A stretch of DNA of 64,000 bases from Candidatus Paraluminiphilus aquimaris (GTDB lineage Bacteria; Pseudomonadota; Gammaproteobacteria; Pseudomonadales; Halieaceae), in contig NZ_CP036501.1 in assembly GCF_026230195.1 (NCBI RefSeq), positions 1,240,001-1,304,000 on the forward strand. The letters run 5' to 3'. This document shows positions 61,041 through 64,000 of this stretch, in pieces (within the stretch, counting starts at the first letter, position 1; every line of letters begins with the position of its first letter). Made by a program: the position numbers and the translations under genes. The notes beneath the pieces were generated by a model that saw nothing but the letters and a program-made list of their open reading frames with translations, had not been told where the DNA came from and searched no databases.

Positions 61041-62143
61041 TGCATTTCCGAAATGATGCGGGCCGCGTGTGAATCCCAGTTGAAATCTTGGGTGGCACGT
61101 CGGTGCGCCGCGAGACCAATGGAATTTAACTGGCCGCGGTTAGCGACACACCAAGACAGCTCATGAGCGATGTCGTCTGAGTCACAAACGTTCAACGATA
61201 AACCCGTCAACTTATGATCTATGAGCTCTTTGGTACCACCATTCGCACCAGCGATAACGACGCAACCATGCGCCATGGCATCGGCCACCACTAGGCCAAA
61301 TCCCTCGACGTCACCGGTACCTTTCATTTCTAGCTGCGGGTGGAGAAAGATCTCAGCATTTGCGAACTCGTTGTTCAGCTGATTCTCTGAAATCCGACCT
61401 AAGAGCGTTACGTTTGCACTTGGGTGTTTTTTTAGCAGTTCTTTCAACTTGTTAGTCTCGGGCCCTGATCCAGCAATACGATATTCGCCCTTGATACCGC
61501 TAGAAATAAAGCCCTCGATCGCCGCAAATAAATTTTTACGAGACTCGTGCCGACATACTGTGAAAGTTGTTAGTGGCTGGTCGGGCCGTAACCACTTTTC
61601 TTCGACGTCTTGGATGCGCTTTGAGTTTGAGACGCCGTTATAGTTGACGAGTGTCCGGGTGTCCAAAGAGGAGACGGTCTCCCGGAGTAATGATTGGGTG
61701 TAGCCGCTAACACAGACGAGTAAGTCGGCTTGTTGCATCACCCATCGCATGAGTATTTTAAGAGGCAATGACGTTACCAAAATTTCATTGCCGTGAACTG
61801 TTATCAGAAGCTTTGAGCGCGGGAATACAAGGGCAGCCGGTATCGCCATTCGCCAAGTTGTCGCGTGAATCACATCGAATTTGTCACCTTTAATGCGGTG
61901 GCACAGTAACTGTTTCACAAAACGCATAAGTAGTGCGAGTTGTGAGCTTCCACGTAAGCTTCTTACTTCGCTCAGCCGGGTTGTTTCATCGGGAACCCTG
62001 CCGTCAGTCGAGGCTGTTATGAGCGTTACCCGCCTGCAAATGCGCGCAAATGCTTGGCTTACAGCCCAGCTGTAGGATTCGACCCCACCCGTCATTGGGG
62101 GAATTCCTTTCGACAAGACCAATAGCGAAAAAGAGCTTTGCAC
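61037..62143 (-). CDS. Family 4 glycosyltransferase
   Basis: A 368-residue retaining GT-B transferase. The N-terminal domain has SKGIPPMTGGVESYSWAVS and VHGNEI; the donor domain has RHESRKNLFAAIEGF, GSGPETNKL and the E-x7-E motif in DVEGFGLVVADAMAHG. Start is GTG at 62143. It is the first gene of the minus-strand operon; a divergent promoter region of 179 bases separates it from the small secreted protein. The sugar and linkage are unknown. Confidence 0.92.
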   Translation of the reverse strand: MQSSFSLLVLSKGIPPMTGGVESYSWAVSQAFARICRRVTLITASTDGRVPDETTRLSEVRSLRGSSQLALLMRFVKQLLCHRIKGDKFDVIHATTWRMAIPAALVFPRSKLLITVHGNEILVTSLPLKILMRWVMQQADLLVCVSGYTQSLLRETVSSLDTRTLVNYNGVSNSKRIQDVEEKWLRPDQPLTTFTVCRHESRKNLFAAIEGFISSGIKGEYRIAGSGPETNKLKELLKKHPSANVTLLGRISENQLNNEFANAEIFLHPQLEMKGTGDVEGFGLVVADAMAHGCVVIAGANGGTKELIDHKLTGLSLNVCDSDDIAHELSWCVANRGQLNSIGLAAHRRATQDFNWDSHAARIISEMQ

Positions 62144-62322
62144 GTCGAGTCCACGAACACAGAGGTGAGAATGAGCTTCAAAGTTTAGAGTTATTTCCGA
62201 TAAACGCCTAATGAAATCAGATAAACGGGCGCTACGTTATTTGCAGTTGTGATTTGAAGTTGTAATATTGGCTCAACAGATCGCTGTTTGCGTGACGACG
62301 GAAATTAAACGGAGAATTTATC

Positions 62323-62694
62323 GTGAAAAAGATACTGGTTGGTTTGCTGATTGCTTTCGTTGCTATTCCGGCAGGAGCGGCGACAAAGAAAGTTTACACA
62401 GGTGTGAACCGCATCCTGATGTCGGACAGCAACGAGTATGGTGGCTGTCTGATTCAGCCCTCAAAGCGTATTTACACTAGCGGCACAACCTGCCCCTTCA
62501 AGTACATCTCACTTGACTGTGCGAATGCCACCGGCGGTGAGGGGTCCTCGAAAGCCGACGGGCAGCGTCGCTTGGATCTTGCATTGTTGGCGCGCCTCAC
62601 AAGTACCGAACTTGCATTCACTATCAATGATGCTCGTAAAGTTAACGGTTGGTGTGTTGCCGATCGAGTGGAAATGCTGCCAGAAGCTGGCTAA
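62323..62694 (+). CDS. Small secreted protein with four cysteines
   Basis: A 123-residue protein from a GTG start with GGAGA upstream. Residues 1-19 are a signal peptide (KKILVGLLIAFVAIPAGAA). The mature part has four Cys at YGGC, TTC, LDC and GWC, enough for two disulfides, and no motif I know. It ends 32 bases before the next gene and may be co-transcribed with it. Confidence 0.6.
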   Translation: MKKILVGLLIAFVAIPAGAATKKVYTGVNRILMSDSNEYGGCLIQPSKRIYTSGTTCPFKYISLDCANATGGEGSSKADGQRRLDLALLARLTSTELAFTINDARKVNGWCVADRVEMLPEAG

Positions 62695-62726
62695 GACACC
62701 CGATCTCACCCAGAAGCGGGCTCCAT

Positions 62727-63266
62727 ATGAGTCGTCTGGTGACCGTTCTAGTAGCGCTGACCCTCGTTGGGGTCGGCGCTTTTTATTTTGGGCTCTCGGA
62801 ACCCTCTACAAGGACCGTCAGCGTCGAGTCGAGGGAACAAGTTTCCGCGCCGACCGGGGCGGGAGACGATAACCTACCTGCGCCCTCGCCTGAAGACGTT
62901 GCGGTACTGGTCACGAAGTTAGATGCTACACGTCCTCTGTTGGGTGAGGATGGCGAGCTCGGCGTGTCAGAGTTTCCACCCGTCAGCGTGGGTGAGTTTT
63001 TAGACCCTGAGGACATTCCTCCGCGGCAAGATCAGCCTTTGGTGAGTGTTGGAGAGCCACGTGATCCCGACGATGAGGACCAGCGTGTCTTCCTTACTGA
63101 AGTTTCGGTTGGTGAGTTCAAAGACCCGGACGATGAGCTGGCTACACTAACTGAGGTTGCCGAGCCAGTGTCGTATGGGGACTTTAAGGACCCTGATGAA
63201 TTGGCTTTGCCCTCAGGCGTGGTGTCCTTGGGAGAACTCAAGGACCCTGACGACGATAATCCCTAG
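62727..63266 (+). CDS. Secreted acidic VSxGE-repeat protein
   Basis: A 179-residue acidic protein starting at ATG 62727 with a signal anchor (SRLVTVLVALTLVGVGAFYFG). From about residue 80 five repeats occur at 18-22 residue spacing: VSVGEFLDPED, VSVGEPRDPDD, VSVGEFKDPDD, VSYGDFKDPDE and VSLGELKDPDD. No family is recognised. The Asp/Glu-rich units could bind calcium or basic partners, but that is a guess. The first in-frame start at 62649 falls inside the previous gene and was rejected. Confidence 0.7.
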   Translation: MSRLVTVLVALTLVGVGAFYFGLSEPSTRTVSVESREQVSAPTGAGDDNLPAPSPEDVAVLVTKLDATRPLLGEDGELGVSEFPPVSVGEFLDPEDIPPRQDQPLVSVGEPRDPDDEDQRVFLTEVSVGEFKDPDDELATLTEVAEPVSYGDFKDPDELALPSGVVSLGELKDPDDDNP

Positions 63267-63599
63267 TCATATCTCAGTCACTTCTTGAACCGCCGGTCGA
63301 CACTCCCATTATTTGCGAAGCTGGAGCAAGGTGACTTAGAGTCTCCGCGATTTAGGGGCTGGCTATTCGACTACGAGTTCATCCCTAAAATAATGCCGAC
63401 AAGGCGAGCGCGCAGGGTTCCAATGCTGAAATTGTGAGCGACGCCTGCTTCTTGCTAAGACTTTCTAACTGCGTATCTTGCTGGATCCTTAAGGTGACCT
63501 TTCGCTTGATGCCGTGCGTGGAGTTCCTTAGTTAAAAGAAGACATCAATAATGCGCGACATTCACATATGAGGTTTTATCTGTCGGCTACAATCGCAAC
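63267..63599. other. 333-base spacer
   Basis: Between the repeat protein and the last gene. No gene, strong hairpin or promoter was recognised; a promoter for the last gene is expected here. Confidence 0.35.
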
Positions 63600-64000
63600 A
63601 TGACGCCTATGGATGCCTTCAAACAGTACCACCCGCTATTTGTTGAGGGCATGGGCGGTTACGATACGCGCGACCCAACGCGAGTTGCTAGCAACGTAGT
63701 GACTTCGCTCATAGCACACTGGGAGCAACACCCACCGGGTAAGCCACCATTGCTTATCCTTCAGGGCGACCCACTGGAGCCTAAGGGAATTTCAGCCATC
63801 ACGCCTCGTGTAGCCAAAACGCTGCAATTGGAACGAGCTCTGATTGTGCTTGACGAAGACTTAGCTGATTACCACTCGCCAAATGCTGACCGGGACAACG
63901 TCATTTTAGAGACTCGCTACTCGGAGGCCGTTGCGCAGCTGGAAAGTATGCGACCGGGTTCAGTTACTAAAATTGAAACTGCCGTAGATGCGCTTCTTGC
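63600..64000 (+). CDS. Unrecognised protein, 3' end outside the window
   Basis: The ATG at 63600 opens a frame of 133 codons to the window edge without a stop. The protein begins MTPMDAFKQYHPLFVEGMGG and reads as soluble, with PPLLILQGDPLEPKGISAI and ALIVLDEDLADYHSPNADRD. There is no signal peptide or membrane helix and no family that I recognise. Only a weak ribosome site precedes it; the codon use is like that of the neighbouring genes. Confidence 0.6.
   Translation, partial: MTPMDAFKQYHPLFVEGMGGYDTRDPTRVASNVVTSLIAHWEQHPPGKPPLLILQGDPLEPKGISAITPRVAKTLQLERALIVLDEDLADYHSPNADRDNVILETRYSEAVAQLESMRPGSVTKIETAVDALL

Overview
The window looks like chromosome of a marine gammaproteobacterium. The reasons are a complete rrn operon with tRNA-Ile and tRNA-Ala in the spacer, ilvI-ilvH and a long class II ilvC, msrP-msrQ, a GH81 laminarinase-type enzyme, a group-4-capsule-like locus and a sulfotransferase-containing polysaccharide locus. 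A lineage near Halieaceae (OM60/NOR5) is my guess from gene style only; the 16S was not aligned. Most of the window is of moderate to high GC, but about 31.55-46.13 kb is visibly AT-rich.

Layout. 1-1.8 kb: end of the acetolactate synthase genes. 2.1-6.0 kb: a very large secreted GH81 beta-1,3-glucanase with calcium-binding type-3 repeats. 6.2-8.6 kb (minus): a TauD-type dioxygenase and an MFS transporter. 9.1-14.5 kb: four genes that fit one route, gamma-butyrobetaine to L-carnitine (dioxygenase), to 3-dehydrocarnitine (dehydrogenase), to betainyl-CoA plus acetoacetate (BKACE), to acetoacetyl-CoA (synthetase). 14.6-21.7 kb: a DKNYY lipoprotein, a broken DUF2306 gene, a small DUF6356 protein, an Lrp-type regulator, galE, ilvC, msrPQ.

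21.9-31.5 kb is a group-4-capsule-like assembly locus: a WecA-like initiating transferase, a secreted repeat protein related in plan to GfcA/YjbE, YjbH and a YjbF-like lipoprotein on the plus strand, facing Wzc/Etk, Wzb/Etp and Wza/GfcE on the minus strand, then a MarR-type EPS regulator. 31.6-46.1 kb is an AT-rich plus-strand island for a surface polysaccharide: a fatty acid hydroxylase, a WbpM-type dehydratase fused to a Nudix domain, a flippase, an HpcH-type aldolase, a 2OG dioxygenase, a sugar-phosphate transferase, an amidotransferase, a polymerase, a glycosyltransferase and a full Kdo set (kdsA, kdsC, kdsB, kdsD).

46.1-48.5 kb is a decayed mobile remnant: a tyrosine recombinase with two lesions, an HTH fragment and two unrecognised proteins. 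48.7-54.4 kb is the rrn operon, followed by degenerate tandem copies of its own 3' end (5S tail, terminator and flank). 55.3-62.1 kb (minus) is a second polysaccharide operon with initiating transferase, flippase, polymerase, GT2, sulfotransferase and GT4. 62.3-64 kb holds a small secreted protein, a secreted acidic repeat protein and an unrecognised gene that runs off the window.

The most unusual items are the WbpM-Nudix fusion within the Kdo/aldolase/dioxygenase island, the GfcA-like protein enlarged by collagen-like and Pro-Glu repeats, the VSxGE repeat protein and the decaying rrn-tail repeats.
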